From positions 1,798,001 to 1,862,000 of the forward strand of contig NC_092801.1 in assembly GCF_918797505.1 (NCBI RefSeq): a stretch of 64,000 bases of DNA, read 5' to 3'. The notes under the pieces are model-generated. The model was not told where the DNA came from. It saw only the letters and a list, made by a program, of their open reading frames with translations, and did not search any database. This DNA comes from Bemisia tabaci. Taxonomy: Eukaryota; Arthropoda; Insecta; Hemiptera; Aleyrodidae. Position 1 is the stretch's first letter, and each line of letters starts with the position of its first letter. Shown here piece after piece: positions 29,801 to 36,300 of the stretch. The position numbers and the translations under genes were made by a program.

Positions 29801-31650
29801 TTGCACTGGAATTAATGTCAAAATGTTTTCTATTTCTGTCCATTTACGCCTGTTTAAATGTCGTCGTAAAAAGTCAGAGAGCTTTGATTATTTGGTCAGT
29901 GAAAGCCTAGAAAAGCCAGGAAATTTTCTCTGCTGAGTCTGTGGACACCTTGTATTCCCTTGTAACTTTTTCCACTAAAATTTTATACAATCATTAATTT
30001 TTTTCTAGGACCAAGTGGCACCATACGTCAGTACCTCCAATAAAGTGGTGGTTGAGTCAAGAACCAATGCTAATCGCGTTGGCCCAGGATGGGTGATCAA
30101 TTTTGTTGCCATTCGGAGGAAATCGGTAAGATTCTTCCCTGTAAAAAAAACTTTATGATCTAATCTAAAAGCAAGTGAAATGCATCGGCAGTCAATTTTT
30201 ATTTAAACTCAAAATGTCATCTGAAGCTCATGCAATGACTGGGTAGCAATCTCTATCAAAGGAGTAAAACTTGTCGACCGAATCGTGAAATTTTGGTCTG
30301 GCTAAACAATTTCTTGTGTAAAAGAAGTGAAGTAAGGAAAAAATCAAAGAATAAATGAGGGACTTGGAAGAAAAGGCGCATAAGTGTAGTTTTGGAAAAA
30401 ATTAAGATATTCATGAACTCAACTGAAACTAGTATAGAAGTATACTTTGTGAAAAACTCACAACCGAAATTCAACTTCATTGCATCAAAAAATGAGTAAA
30501 CATTCTTTCCGCCGTAAGGCTCCATGTAATTTTGAAACTCCAAACACGCATTTCTTGAAATAGCAAAAACTGCACAAGCGCAGTTTTAAGTGCAGCATAA
30601 GCTTATGTGCCTTGTCCTCCAAGCCCCTCAAACGTCCCCTGTCTTCTTGAAATTCCTCACAATCAACCAATTTTCTTGAAATTTCTTCTTTTAAGATGTG
30701 ATTATCATTGATCATTTTTAATAATCAGACTCGGTTAATCTTTTTCTTTTAGTCCTTGCATGAAGAGAAATGTAAACTCAAATACTAACTTTAATCATTT
30801 TTAGGCTTTACTTTGCTCTGTAAAAAAATTGATAGGAACTAAAGAAGTGTGCAGTTTAATTGAAGTGTTTTGAAAATGCTGTCTTGTCTTAGTATTTTAC
30901 AGAAAAATGAGCCATTTTTCCTTTTTAAACGTTGAAAAAATAGATCAGTGGCAAGAGTCGGCTTGTTCACTTTTTTTGTCAAATTATAAAACTACCTTTT
31001 GAGCTGAGAGTGAAAATATCCTTGGTTTTTGAAGTCAGAGAAAACTGAAAAAAGTTATGATGAAATGTGAATGTGTTAAAATTCACAGAATTAAACGGAA
31101 ATGGTTGCTCAGTCACATCACACCAGTCCTTTCACACAGTCCTTTTTCTCCGTATTAGAGCATAATCTATCCATAATCCATAATTCTCCATAATCCCATA
31201 TAAAAAAAAATATTGAGAAATTTTCTCAACTCAGCTGATTTCACAATTTTACATGAAACAATAAAAATTTTTCGCCCCACTGACCTGTTAACCCCAAGGA
31301 GAAAGAAAATGAAATGAGTTTTCAAGAAATATTTTTATTCAAAAAGTTAAGCATAATATACTATTTGCTACATCTCAAGTTGAAGGACACATTTTTCTAA
31401 CTCTACCATCACAATACTTTAGCTTGAGTATTTTTAAATTCCTTATTTATTAATTCCCTTGGTTTTGCTCACATACTTTAGTGGATGTGTAGTTTATTCT
31501 AAGATTTTTTTTTTTTTATAATTTCAATCAATATTTTCAATACAGCATCAATAATATTAATAACTTTCTCAATTTTAACCAGGTAATTTTGTTTTTCAGG
31601 ATAGCGTATTTTCAACAAACGGAGGTGTAAGCTATTTTGATTATGTTTAG
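2670..31650 (+). CDS. Cubn: Cubilin-like multi-CUB receptor, 3' part (22 exons; gene span)
   Basis: This entry spans the whole gene; exons are listed separately. Joining the exons gives about 1,281 residues: the C-terminal half of one CUB domain (a) and ten full CUB domains (b to k). Each full domain starts near a C-G/C-S motif, most have the two CUB cysteine pairs, and many carry S-P-N/F-Y-P and Y-D/N-G motifs. There are no EGF, LDL-A or membrane segments between or after the domains. Tandem CUBs with no other domain are the hallmark of cubilin, an endocytic receptor for protein ligands that relies on amnionless for anchoring. Known: insects express cubilin in nephrocytes and related tissue. 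Inference: these are the last eleven CUBs. Introns are GT-AG and all 21 junctions are phase-consistent. The 5' end, signal peptide and EGF region lie upstream of the window. Another CUB-array protein remains possible. Confidence 0.85.
3892..4085 (+). CDS. Cubn: Cubilin-like exon 2 (start of CUB b)
   Basis: The acceptor is TTCTCGCAG and the donor GTAATG. The split codon with the previous exon gives N-C-D-Q, so C1 of CUB b is the second residue. The motifs V-S-S-P-N-Y-P and Y-H-C-T-W-R-I give a standard first half with C1 and C2. The loop before the Y-D-G position is rich in serine and lacks the usual third cysteine. Confidence 0.85.
5289..5649 (+). CDS. Cubn: Cubilin-like exon 3 (end of CUB b, start of CUB c)
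   Basis: The acceptor is CACTTTCAG (phase 0) and the donor GTAAGT. It opens with F-Y-N-D-N, a Y-D-G equivalent, and finishes CUB b with G-F-M-L-N-F. The fourth cysteine of CUB b is absent. CUB c then begins with L-C-G-G-P, T-V-S-S-P-N and V-F-C-I-W. The exon joins two domains, so exon boundaries do not coincide with domain boundaries here. Many N-x-S/T sites suit a glycosylated ectodomain. Confidence 0.85.
6836..6918 (+). CDS. Cubn: Cubilin-like exon 4 (CUB c)
   Basis: This short 83-bp exon has the acceptor TTATTTTCAG and the donor GTAATG. It restores the phase left by exon 3 and ends in phase 0. It carries the fourth cysteine of CUB c (R-F-C-S-N). It is too short to stand alone, but it is needed because exons 3 and 5 do not join in frame without it. 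Confidence 0.7.
7017..7246. mobile_element. Foldback MITE (ACGGAAAAAATTAAATTGCTG ends), intron 4
   Basis: The left arm from 7017 is matched by its reverse complement ending at 7246. Arms of about 105 bp surround a short spacer, with a few mismatches. There is no coding content. It is probably a non-autonomous DNA element. Confidence 0.75.
7247..7604. repeat. Dispersed repeat with TCAGGGAA motifs (copy C)
   Basis: It contains several AGTCAGGGAA-type motifs. Its last part (GAAGAAATTATGGAAACCTTG) is shared with 17756-17952. It abuts the MITE at 7017-7246. This is probably an old non-autonomous hAT-like element. Confidence 0.45.
7815..8009 (+). CDS. Cubn: Cubilin-like exon 5 (end of CUB c, start of CUB d)
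   Basis: The acceptor is GGATTTCAG and the donor GTACAT. It is 65 codons in phase 0. The first part finishes CUB c with V-N-F-T-I-S-F-R-T-T. CUB d starts at N-C-G-G-V, followed by I-I-T-S-P-N-A-P and D-C-A-W-Y. It is spliced tightly to exon 6, across a 276-bp intron. Confidence 0.85.
8286..8505 (+). CDS. Cubn: Cubilin-like exon 6 (end of CUB d)
   Basis: The acceptor is GTTCCAG and the donor GTAAAT. It encodes L-T-V-E-S-V-D-L-E, C3 (P-D-C-K-I), I-Y-N-G, C4 (E-Y-C-G-P) and the closing G-F-R-L-R-A. The calcium-site glutamate is present, but the usual aspartate before the Y-D-G strand is asparagine (I-N-F-L). This domain may therefore not be a full calcium-binding CUB. Confidence 0.85.
9185..9372 (+). 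CDS. Cubn: Cubilin-like exon 7 (start of CUB e)
   Basis: The acceptor is TTTCCTGTAG and the donor GTGTGT. CUB e begins P-C-S-G and carries V-V-T-S-P-N-Y-P, S-C-I-W-T-I and D-N-C-T-K-D. Both the glutamate (Y-L-E-E-S) and the aspartate after C3 are present, which fits a calcium-binding CUB. It ends in phase 0. Confidence 0.88.
9421..9761. mobile_element. Foldback element with TTGGAC-type ends, intron 7
   Basis: A left arm beginning TTGGACGTATTTATGC is mirrored by the arm ending GCATAAATACGTCCA, with about 55 bp of inverted match that includes AAGGAACTATG. The unmatched middle holds GGCTCGTAAGTTAAAGCC-like sequence. The minus-strand open frame across it is a by-product. Confidence 0.75.
9986..10260. 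mobile_element. hAT-like MITE with CAGGGTTGCCAG terminal repeats
   Basis: Both ends carry CAGGGTTGCCAGC in inverted orientation, with repeated GTCAGGGAAA motifs inside. Elements with these ends are common in insect and other animal genomes. No clear 8-bp target duplication is visible. It has no coding sequence. Confidence 0.75.
11025..11192 (+). CDS. Cubn: Cubilin-like exon 8 (end of CUB e)
   Basis: The acceptor is TCAACGTAG and the donor GTAATT. It is 56 codons in phase 0. It starts with V-Y-N-H, the Y-D-G position, then gives C4 in K-F-C-G-R-N and ends with the G-E-G-F-K strand that closes the domain. The intron before it is 1.65 kb and contains two foldback elements. Confidence 0.82.
11295..11426. 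mobile_element. Foldback element, TTGGAC family, intron 8
   Basis: A nearly complete palindrome of 132 bp: CAATTGGAC...GCCAAACGGAAC on the left is mirrored on the right, around a short loop. Its end and the GGAACTATGTGCA core match the element at 9421-9761, so both belong to one family. Confidence 0.75.
11548..12127. mobile_element. 580-bp foldback element, intron 8
   Basis: The left arm (AGAGCAGCAATT...) and right arm (...AATTGCTGCTCT) are inverted copies about 285 bp long with roughly 15 per cent divergence by eye. They include CAATCAGAGACGAC and a central CTGGAATTTTGTTTT palindrome. Small open frames inside are not conserved. Confidence 0.75.
12567..12732 (+). CDS. Cubn: Cubilin-like exon 9 (start of CUB f)
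   Basis: The acceptor is AACTTTCAG and the donor GTAAGT. It gives A-E-W-Q-A-V, then C1 in V-C-G-G-V, T-I-V-S-P-N-Y-P and C2 in A-N-C-N-Y-T, and ends in F-D-L-E. This is a clean first half of a CUB domain. It ends with one base of a split codon. Confidence 0.88.
14253..14456 (+). CDS. Cubn: Cubilin-like exon 10 (end of CUB f)
   Basis: The acceptor is TTTTTCAACAG and the donor GTAAAC. It carries C3 (S-G-C-S-Y), C4 (V-Y-C-G-H) and the closing strands L-V-L-Q-S-D-D and G-F-V-V-K-Y. The stretch is GC-richer than the flanking introns, as expected for coding sequence here. The Y-D-G motif is replaced by a less typical loop. Confidence 0.85.
14714..14779. repeat. 33-bp tandem duplication
   Basis: Two identical 33-bp units (ATATGCGTATCTAATAAGC...) lie end to end in intron 10, with a short partial third unit. 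This is a recent local duplication. Confidence 0.85.
14857..15309. repeat. Dispersed element with CAGGG/CACCCTG ends (copy A)
   Basis: It is homologous along its length to 29502-29952: both hold TTTTATnAAA...GACTGG, CTGTCC..AC and AAACTGAGTCT-like blocks and end GACACCcTG. The two copies are in the same orientation. Inference: a non-autonomous hAT-like element. Confidence 0.65.
15919..16042 (+). CDS. Cubn: Cubilin-like exon 11 (start of CUB g)
   Basis: The acceptor is CGGTTTACAG and the donor GTAAGT. It gives G-C-G-G-A with C1 and R-C-D-W-N-I with C2, followed by A-P-P-G-Q-I. It ends after two bases of a glutamine codon that the next exon completes. This is the only phase-2 junction in the set. 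Confidence 0.85.
17170..17396 (+). CDS. Cubn: Cubilin-like exon 12 (end of CUB g)
   Basis: The acceptor is TGATTTCAG and the donor GTAATT. It carries C3 (S-T-C-F-A), R-V-Y-D-G, C4 (R-F-C-D-E) and the closing strand F-E-A-N-V-F-F-T-Y. The calcium-site acidic residues are replaced, with leucine and histidine at those positions, so this CUB is probably not calcium-binding. Confidence 0.87.
17756..17952. repeat. Dispersed repeat, partial copy of the 7247-7604 family
   Basis: It shares TCGGGGAAAAGCA, GAGAATGAAGAAATTATGG-like blocks and the AAACCTTG end with 7247-7604. The 5' part is truncated or diverged. Confidence 0.5.
18674..18897 (+). CDS. Cubn: Cubilin-like exon 13 (start of CUB h)
   Basis: The acceptor is CCTAATCTAG and the donor GTTAGT. 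It has C1 in G-C-G-G-R and C2 in S-C-E-W-K. It then holds an enlarged loop containing C-D-N plus an extra C-S-C-N pair before the L-S strand. The extra cysteines are unusual for a CUB domain and could form an additional disulfide. Confidence 0.82.
19551..19713 (+). CDS. Cubn: Cubilin-like exon 14 (end of CUB h)
   Basis: The acceptor is CATTTTTCAG. The donor GTAAAC was chosen because only a one-base overhang joins exon 15 in frame. It encodes V-F-D-G-T-N, C4 (S-F-C-D-E) and the closing strands L-L-L-Q-Y-T and L-T-F-K-V-E. The open frame runs on into the intron, but the phase argument puts the exon end at 19713. Confidence 0.8.
19786..20078. repeat. Diverged 155-bp tandem duplication
   Basis: Two copies of a block starting TGTCTAGACT lie at 19786 and 19941. 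Both contain GTGAAAATTCCTCCAAA, AGAGGGAATTTCA and TGATGACTGTCAGAAG. They have diverged moderately. The open frame in the first copy continues from exon 14 but is intronic. Confidence 0.75.
20440..20660 (+). CDS. Cubn: Cubilin-like exon 15 (start of CUB i)
   Basis: The acceptor is CTTTTCTAG and the donor GTAATT. The split codon gives P-I-C-G-P-S with C1. It then reads V-L-T-S-P-G-W-P, R-C-M-W-Y (C2) and H-C-R-K-D (C3). The glutamate (D-I-E-P) and aspartate after C3 of a calcium-binding CUB are present. It ends in phase 0 before a 2.5-kb intron that holds the mariner-derived palindrome. Confidence 0.86.
20735..20830. repeat. Partial copy of the CTGCTGTGnTAAGGAAAA MITE family
   Basis: CTGCTGTGTTAAGGAAAA and CATTGCCAAATTTCC match the left arm of the foldback at 39339-39591. 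No mirrored right end is evident here. Confidence 0.5.
21125..21235. repeat. Degenerate TTGGAC-family foldback
   Basis: TTATTTATGCTAAAAGGAACTA near the left and CAGTTCCTTTTGG near the right resemble the arms of the element at 9421-9761. A shorter, related stretch occurs at 20885-20965. Confidence 0.45.
21391..21732. mobile_element. MITE with CCCAAGTAGCA terminal repeats
   Basis: The CCCAAGTAGCA start and TGCTACTTGGG end are perfect inverted repeats. The interior is unusually rich in GCGATAA/TTATCGC-type motifs. A similar end (CCCAAGTAACA) sits at about 10387 without a visible partner. Confidence 0.65.
22051..23043. mobile_element. Mariner-derived long inverted repeat (993 bp)
   Basis: The ends TACGAGGGTCATCCAAAAAG and its inverse are mariner-type terminal repeats flanked by TA. 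The arms, about 420-480 bp each, are mirror copies around a short centre. Each arm encodes the tail of a mariner transposase, reading toward the outside of the element. On the minus strand at about 22357-22470 one sees W-F-W-N-Q-G, F-Y-A-E-G-I-K-K-L-L, then stops, then K-C-Q...G-D-Y-I-K-K and a stop. The right arm (22640-22740, + strand) repeats this with frameshifts. The catalytic region is absent, so the element is non-autonomous. Confidence 0.8.
23179..23350 (+). CDS. Cubn: Cubilin-like exon 16 (end of CUB i)
   Basis: The acceptor is TTTTCACAG and the donor GTAAGT. It carries C4 in Y-Y-C-E-R, the strand A-K-I-T-F-V-S-S and the closing G-F-R-L-E-Y-R. It ends with one base of a split glycine codon. 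Confidence 0.86.
23480..23825. repeat. Dispersed repeat, copy 1 of a pair with 28018-28365
   Basis: Shared blocks include GGCAGTGGCAA.AAATTT, GTGAAATTTTGTG, TCAGCCAATCA and CATTTnCAAAA.GGG. The copies are diverged, in the same orientation and in different introns of the same gene. Confidence 0.55.
24379..25026. mobile_element. Foldback element, GAGATGTTGCATGTGTGAGG ends (copy 1)
   Basis: This inverted-repeat element in intron 16 has arms of about 300 bp. It is the same family as 39891-40390: both carry CACGATGG...GGTTTTCTCT, AAAAAAAGCTCTCAA, TGAGAGTCCAC and CAAAGATAGGGAGC in mirrored order. Copy 1 carries an extra AT-rich block (about 24525-24640) in its left arm and is more diverged at its right end. 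Confidence 0.75.
25061..25130 (-). other. Degenerate tRNA-like sequence
   Basis: Read on the minus strand, TGGCCTAATGGTTAGCGCA matches a tRNA A-box and D-arm. A degraded B-box-like stretch (GGGTCTGCTGGAACC) follows, but the anticodon stem and acceptor stem do not pair well. It is likely a tRNA pseudogene or the head of a tRNA-derived SINE, 60 bp upstream of exon 17. Confidence 0.4.
25191..25372 (+). CDS. Cubn: Cubilin-like exon 17 (start of CUB j)
   Basis: The acceptor is TTTGTTCAG and the donor GTAAGA. It encodes G-C-S-R-N (C1), Y-S-D-C-V-I (C2) and D-H-D-C-T-K-H (C3). The S-P-N-Y-P motif is not conserved; a Q-Y-Y-Q-S-Y segment takes its place. Several N-x-S/T sites are visible. Confidence 0.85.
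26437..26614 (+). CDS. Cubn: Cubilin-like exon 18 (end of CUB j)
   Basis: The acceptor is TTTCTCCAG and the donor GTATGT. It starts V-Y-D-G-I-D, has C4 in T-L-C-T-Y and closes with L-N-L-D-L-T-Y. It matches the phase left by exon 17 and ends with one base of a glycine codon. Confidence 0.87.
27229..27369 (+). CDS. Cubn: Cubilin-like exon 19 (start of CUB k)
   Basis: The acceptor is CATCTTAG and the donor GTACCT. It encodes R-G-C-G-G-S (C1), F-S-S-P-F-Y-P and L-C-R-W-N-V (C2), then V-P-E-G-N-I and L-Q-F-S. This is a canonical CUB start. Confidence 0.88.
28018..28365. repeat. Dispersed repeat, copy 2 of a pair with 23480-23825
   Basis: It has the same ordered blocks as the 23480 copy, with an insertion near 28150-28200 that is absent there. 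It is non-coding and lies within intron 19. Confidence 0.55.
28545..28651 (+). CDS. Cubn: Cubilin-like exon 20 (CUB k)
   Basis: The acceptor is CCATGTAG and the donor GTAAGT. It gives D-F-E-L-G-P, C3 in S-T-C-S-T, V-T-I-Y-D and C4 in K-F-C-G-N. It is short, but both phases fit the neighbouring exons. Confidence 0.83.
29075..29205. repeat. Inverted repeat around a TTGCTGTTATTGCA core
   Basis: AAAAAAATTGAGTCA...GTTATTGCAGA on the left is mirrored by TCTGCAATAAC...GCTCAATTTTTTT on the right. Arms are about 40-45 bp. It is probably a small MITE. Confidence 0.55.
29502..29952. repeat. Dispersed element with CAGGGTGTC/GACACCTTG ends (copy B)
   Basis: It is homologous to 14857-15309. A TATTC repeat occurs directly on both flanks, consistent with a short target duplication. 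Interior AGTCAGGGAAAT-type motifs link it to the CAGGG group of hAT-like MITEs. Confidence 0.6.
30009..30125 (+). CDS. Cubn: Cubilin-like exon 21 (end of CUB k, the last CUB)
   Basis: The acceptor is TTTTTCTAG and the donor GTAAGA. It is 39 codons in phase 0. It encodes N-K-V-V-V-E-S-R-T and the closing G-W-V-I-N-F-V-A-I strand, followed by basic residues. No further CUB start follows, which marks the end of the array. Confidence 0.82.
31600..31650 (+). CDS. Cubn: Cubilin-like terminal exon with stop
   Basis: The acceptor is GTTTTTCAG. It adds about 16 hydrophilic residues and a TAG stop at 31648-31650. An AATAAA polyadenylation signal lies near 31838, which supports this as the last exon. 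The tail has no hydrophobic or GPI-type segment, in keeping with cubilin needing a partner for anchoring. A GTAAGC inside the exon (31627) could act as a donor to a phase-compatible 20-codon exon at 32122-32184, but that model is weaker. Confidence 0.6.
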   Translation, partial: DSVFSTNGGVSYFDYV

Positions 31651-31837
31651 CTGCAAGTAATTTTTCTGATTATCCGACTGCAATTCAATCCATTCCTGGA
31701 GCTTCAAAATTCAAGAGGAATTGGTTATTATTCGTAGAAATAATTTTTTACAAGACATCTTAAGTATTACTCCATACCAAAGAAATTGAACCTCCTTTTT
31801 TACTACCATAAGTTAATTCTGTGATCGCTTTTTTTTA

Positions 31838-31843
31838 AATAAA
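31838..31843 (+). promoter_or_regulatory. Polyadenylation signal AATAAA of the cubilin-like gene
   Basis: A consensus AATAAA lies about 190 bp after the TAG stop, the expected place for the end of the transcript. AT-rich DNA makes chance occurrences common. Confidence 0.4.
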
Positions 31844-32242
31844 AGTTTTGTAACCACAAAATATGTTCACCACATTACAAGAGCACCTTCATTTTTTTCT
31901 TGGATTCCTACTGTGCCATAGCGGGCAGAAAACTGCTGAATATTCTGTTGTTCTATTCATTGTAAGAACCTAAACTAAGGTCACTTTTTAAAAGTGATCA
32001 GTTGCTGCATATAAGGAATCATGGCCTTCAGTGAAAGATTAAGAAAATTTGATTTTCAGAAGAGTACTAATCAAAGAAAAATTCCTTGATTTCACCTCCA
32101 AGAATATATTTCCCACTACAGGACTTACAGGAACGTACAGCACTTCACTTCCAGGAAAATACAGTTACATGGCCTAACTTGTGAGTCGAGATAAACTGCG
32201 AAAAACACCAGATTTTCACCACGAAACTTTACCCCATTTCGG

Positions 32243-35200
32243 AGGCGTAGAATCGATTCCCATTGGTCCCGAGCGACCAGCGGACTCGCAGAGCTTTTTA
32301 GACCAGAAAATCGGACTCAGCGGGTCATTTCCAAGGGGACTTGCCCGGTTTCAGCCCGATCGGAGAACTTTCGATTTTGACCCCGAAATTTCACTCCATG
32401 GTACCCCTGTCGATTTTTCTCGATTTTGGAGGAGAAAAAAAATTTCGAGCTGAGTGTCGGATCGTACATAGTTGGAGGCGTAGAATCGATTCCCATTGGT
32501 CCCGAGGCTCGGCGGAGCTTTCTTAGCCGAGAAACGGTCAAAAACTCCAGTGTTTTTGACCGTTTTGCGAAAGTTCACCGACCGCGCGTTTTCGCCGATC
32601 CAGCGGACCAGCGGACTCGCAGAGCTTTTTAGACCAGAAAATCGGACTCAGCGGGTCATTTCCAAGGGGACTTGCCCGGTTTCAGCCCGATCGGAGAACT
32701 TTCGATTTTGACCCCGAAATTTCACTCTATGGTACCCCTGTCGATTTTTCTCGATTTTGGAGGAGAAAAAAAATTTCGAGCTCAGTGTCGGATCTTACAT
32801 AGTTTGAGGCGTAGAATCGATTCCCATTGGTCCCGAGGCTCGGCGGAGCTTTCTTAGCCGAGAAACGGTCAAAAACTCCAGTGTTTTTGACCGTTTCGCG
32901 AAAGTTCACCGACCGCGCGTTTTTCGCCGATCCAGCGGACCAGCGGACTCGCAGAGCTTTTTAGACCAGAAAATCGGACTCAGCGGGTCATTTCCAAGGG
33001 GACTTGCCCGGTTTCAGCCCGATCGGAGAACTTTCGATTTTGACCCCGAAATTTCACTCCATGGTACCCCTGTCGATTTTTCTCGATTTTGGAGGAGAAA
33101 AAAAATTTCGAGCTGAGTGTCGGATCTTACATAGTTGGAGGCGTAGAATCGATTCCCATTGGTCCCGAGGCTCGGCGGAGCTTTCTTAGCCGAGAAACGG
33201 TCAAAAACTCCAGTGTTTTTGACCGTTTCGCGAAAGTTCACCGACCGCGCGTTTTTCGCCGATCCAGCGGACCAGCGGACTCGCAGAGCTTTTTAGACCA
33301 GAAAATCGGACTCAGCGGGTCATTTCCAAGGGGACTTGCCCGGTTTCAGCCCGATCGGAGAACTTTCGATTTTGACCCCGAAATTTCACTCCATGGTACC
33401 CCTGTCGATTTTTCTCGATTTTGGAGGAGAAAAAAAATTTCGAGCTGAGTGTCGGATCTTACATAGTTGGAGGCGTAGAATCGATTCCCATTGGTCCCGA
33501 GGCTCGGCGGAGCTTTCTTAGCCGAGAAACGGTCAAAAACTCCAGTGTTTTTGACCGTTTCGCGAAAGTTCACCGACCGCGCGTTTTTCGCCGATCCAGC
33601 GGACCAGCGGACTCGCAGAGCTTTTTAGACCAGAAAATCGGACTCAGCGGGTCATTTCCAAGGGGACTTGCCCGGTTTCAGCCCGATCGGAGAACTTTCG
33701 ATTTTGACCCCGAAATTTCACTCCATGGTACCCCTGTCGATTTTTCTCGATTTTGGAGGAGAAAAAAAATTTCGAGCTGAGTGTCGGATCTTACATAGTT
33801 GGAGGCGTAGAATCGATTCCCATTGGTCCCGAGGCTCGGCGGAGCTTTCTTAGCCGAGAAACGGTCAAAAACTCCAGTGTTTTTGACCGTTTCGCGAAAG
33901 TTCACCGACCGCGCGTTTTTCGCCGATCCAGCGGACCAGCGGACTCGCAGAGCTTTTTAGACCAGAAAATCGGACTCAGCGGGTCATTTCCAAGGGGACT
34001 TGCCCGGTTTCAGCCCGATCGGAGAACTTTCGATTTTGACCCCGAAATTTCACTCCATGGTACCCCTGTCGATTTTTCTCGATTTTGGAGGAGAAAAAAA
34101 ATTTCGAGCTGAGTGTCGGATCTTACATAGTTGGAGGCGTAGAATCGATTCCCATTGGTCCCGAGGCTCGGCGGAGCTTTCTTAGCCGAGAAACGGTCAA
34201 AAACTCCAGTGTTTTTGACCGTTTCGCGAAAGTTCACCGACCGCGCGTTTTTCGCCGATCCAGCGGACCAGCGGACTCGCAGAGCTTTTTAGACCAGAAA
34301 ATCGGACTCAGCGGGTCATTTCCAAGGGGACTTGCCCGGTTTCAGCCCGATCGGAGAACTTTCGATTTTGACCCCGAAATTTCACTCCATGGTACCCCTG
34401 TCGATTTTTCTCGATTTTGGAGGAGAAAAAAAATTTCGAGCTGAGTGTCGGATCTTACATAGTTGGAGGCGTAGAATCGATTCCCATTGGTCCCGAGGCT
34501 CGGCGGAGCTTTCTTAGCCGAGAAACGGTCAAAAACTCCAGTGTTTTTGACCGTTTCGCGAAAGTTCACCGACCGCGCGTTTTTCGCCGATCCAGCGGAC
34601 CAGCGGACTCGCAGAGCTTTTTAGACCAGAAAATCGGACTCAGCGGGTCATTTCCAAGGGGACTTGCCCGGTTTCAGCCCGATCGGAGAACTTTCGATTT
34701 TGACCCCGAAATTTCACTCCATGGTACCCCTGTCGATTTTTCTCGATTTTGGAGGAGAAAAAAAATTTCGAGCTGAGTGTCGGATCTTACATAGTTGGAG
34801 GCGTAGAATCGATTCCCATTGGTCCCGAGGCTCGGCGGAGCTTTCTTAGCCGAGAAACGGTCAAAAACTCCAGTGTTTTTGACCGTTTCGCGAAAGTTCA
34901 CCGACCGCGCGTTTTTCGCCGATCCAGCGGACCAGCGGACTCGCAGAGCTTTTTAGACCAGAAAATCGGACTCAGCGGGTCATTTCCAAGGGGACTTGCC
35001 CGGTTTCAGCCCGATCGGAGAACTTTCGATTTTGACCCCGAAATTTCACTCCATGGTACCCCTGTCGATTTTTCTCGATTTTGGAGGAGAAAAAAAATTT
35101 CGAGCTGAGTGTCGGATCTTACATAGTTGGAGGCGTAGAATCGATTCCCATTGGTCCCGAGGCTCGGCGGAGCTTTCTCAGCCGAGAAACGGTCAAAAAC

Positions 35201-36300
35201 TCCAGTGTTTTTGACCGTTTCGCGAAAGTTCACCGACCGCGCGTTTTTCGCCGATCCAGCGGACCAGCGGACTCGCAGAGCTTTTTAGACCAGAAAATCG
35301 GACTCAGCGGGTCATTTCCAAGGGGACTTGCCCGGTTTCAGCCCGATCGGAGAACTTTCGATTTTGACCCCGAAATTTCACTCCATGGTACCCCTGTCGA
35401 TTTTTCTCGATTTTGGAGGAGAAAAAAAATTTCGAGCTGAGTGTCGGATCTTACATAGTTGGAGGCGTAGAATCGATTCCCATTGGTCCCGAGGCTCGGC
35501 GGAGCTTTCTTAGCCGAGAAACGGTCAAAAACTCCAGTGTTTTTGACCGTTTCGCGAAAGTTCACCGACCGCGCGTTTTTCGCCGATCCAGCGGACCAGC
35601 GGACTCGCAGAGCTTTTTAGACCAGAAAATCGGACTCAGCGGGTCATTTCCAAGGGGACTTGCCCGGTTTCAGCCCGATCGGAGAACTTTCGATTTTGAC
35701 CCCGAAATTTCACTCCATGGTACCCCTGTCGATTTTTCTCGATTTTGGAGGAGAAAAAAAATTTCGAGCTGAGTGTCGGATCTTACATAGTTTGAGGCGT
35801 AGAATCGATTCCCATTGGTCCCGAGGCTCGGCGGAGCTTTCTTAGCCGAGAAACGGTCAAAAACTCCAGTGTTTTTGACCGTTTCGCGAAAGTTCACCGA
35901 CCGCGCGTTTTTCGCCGATCCAGCGGACCAGCGGACTCGCAGAGCTTTTTAGACCAGAAAATCGGACTCAGCGGGTCATTTCCAAGGGGACTTGCCCGGT
36001 TTCAGCCCGATCGGAGAACTTTCGATTTGGACCCCGAAATTTCACTCCATGGTACCCCTGTCGATTTTTCTCGATTTTGGAGGAGAAAAAAAATTTCGAG
36101 CTGAGTGTCGGATCTTACATAGTTGGAGGCGTAGAATCGATTCCCATTGGTCCCGAGGCTCGGCGGAGCTTTCTCAGCCGAGAAACGGTCAAAAACTCCA
36201 GTGTTTTTGACCGTTTTGCGAAAGTTCACCGACCGCGCGTTTTCGCCGATCCAGCGGACTCGCAGAGCTTTTTAGACCAGAAAATTGGATTAACGGGTCA
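32243..36300. repeat. 332-bp satellite array, about 12 direct units
   Basis: Units recur every 332 bp (the first spacing is 331): the GACTTGCCCGGTTTCAG landmark falls near 32338, 32669, 33001 and so on to 35989. Copies are nearly identical, differing by a few point changes. Each unit is CpG-rich compared with its surroundings. Each contains a 14-bp perfect hairpin stem around AAACGGTCAAAAAC/GTTTTTGACCGTTT and a second CTCGGC/GCCGAG stem. The array starts with a partial unit lacking about 75 bp. The 332-bp period is not a multiple of three, so long open frames in it rotate frame and are artefacts. Confidence 0.95.

Noticed and set aside
32243..36300. CRISPR-like array
   Set aside because: The repeats are 332 bp with no unique spacers, in a eukaryotic genome.
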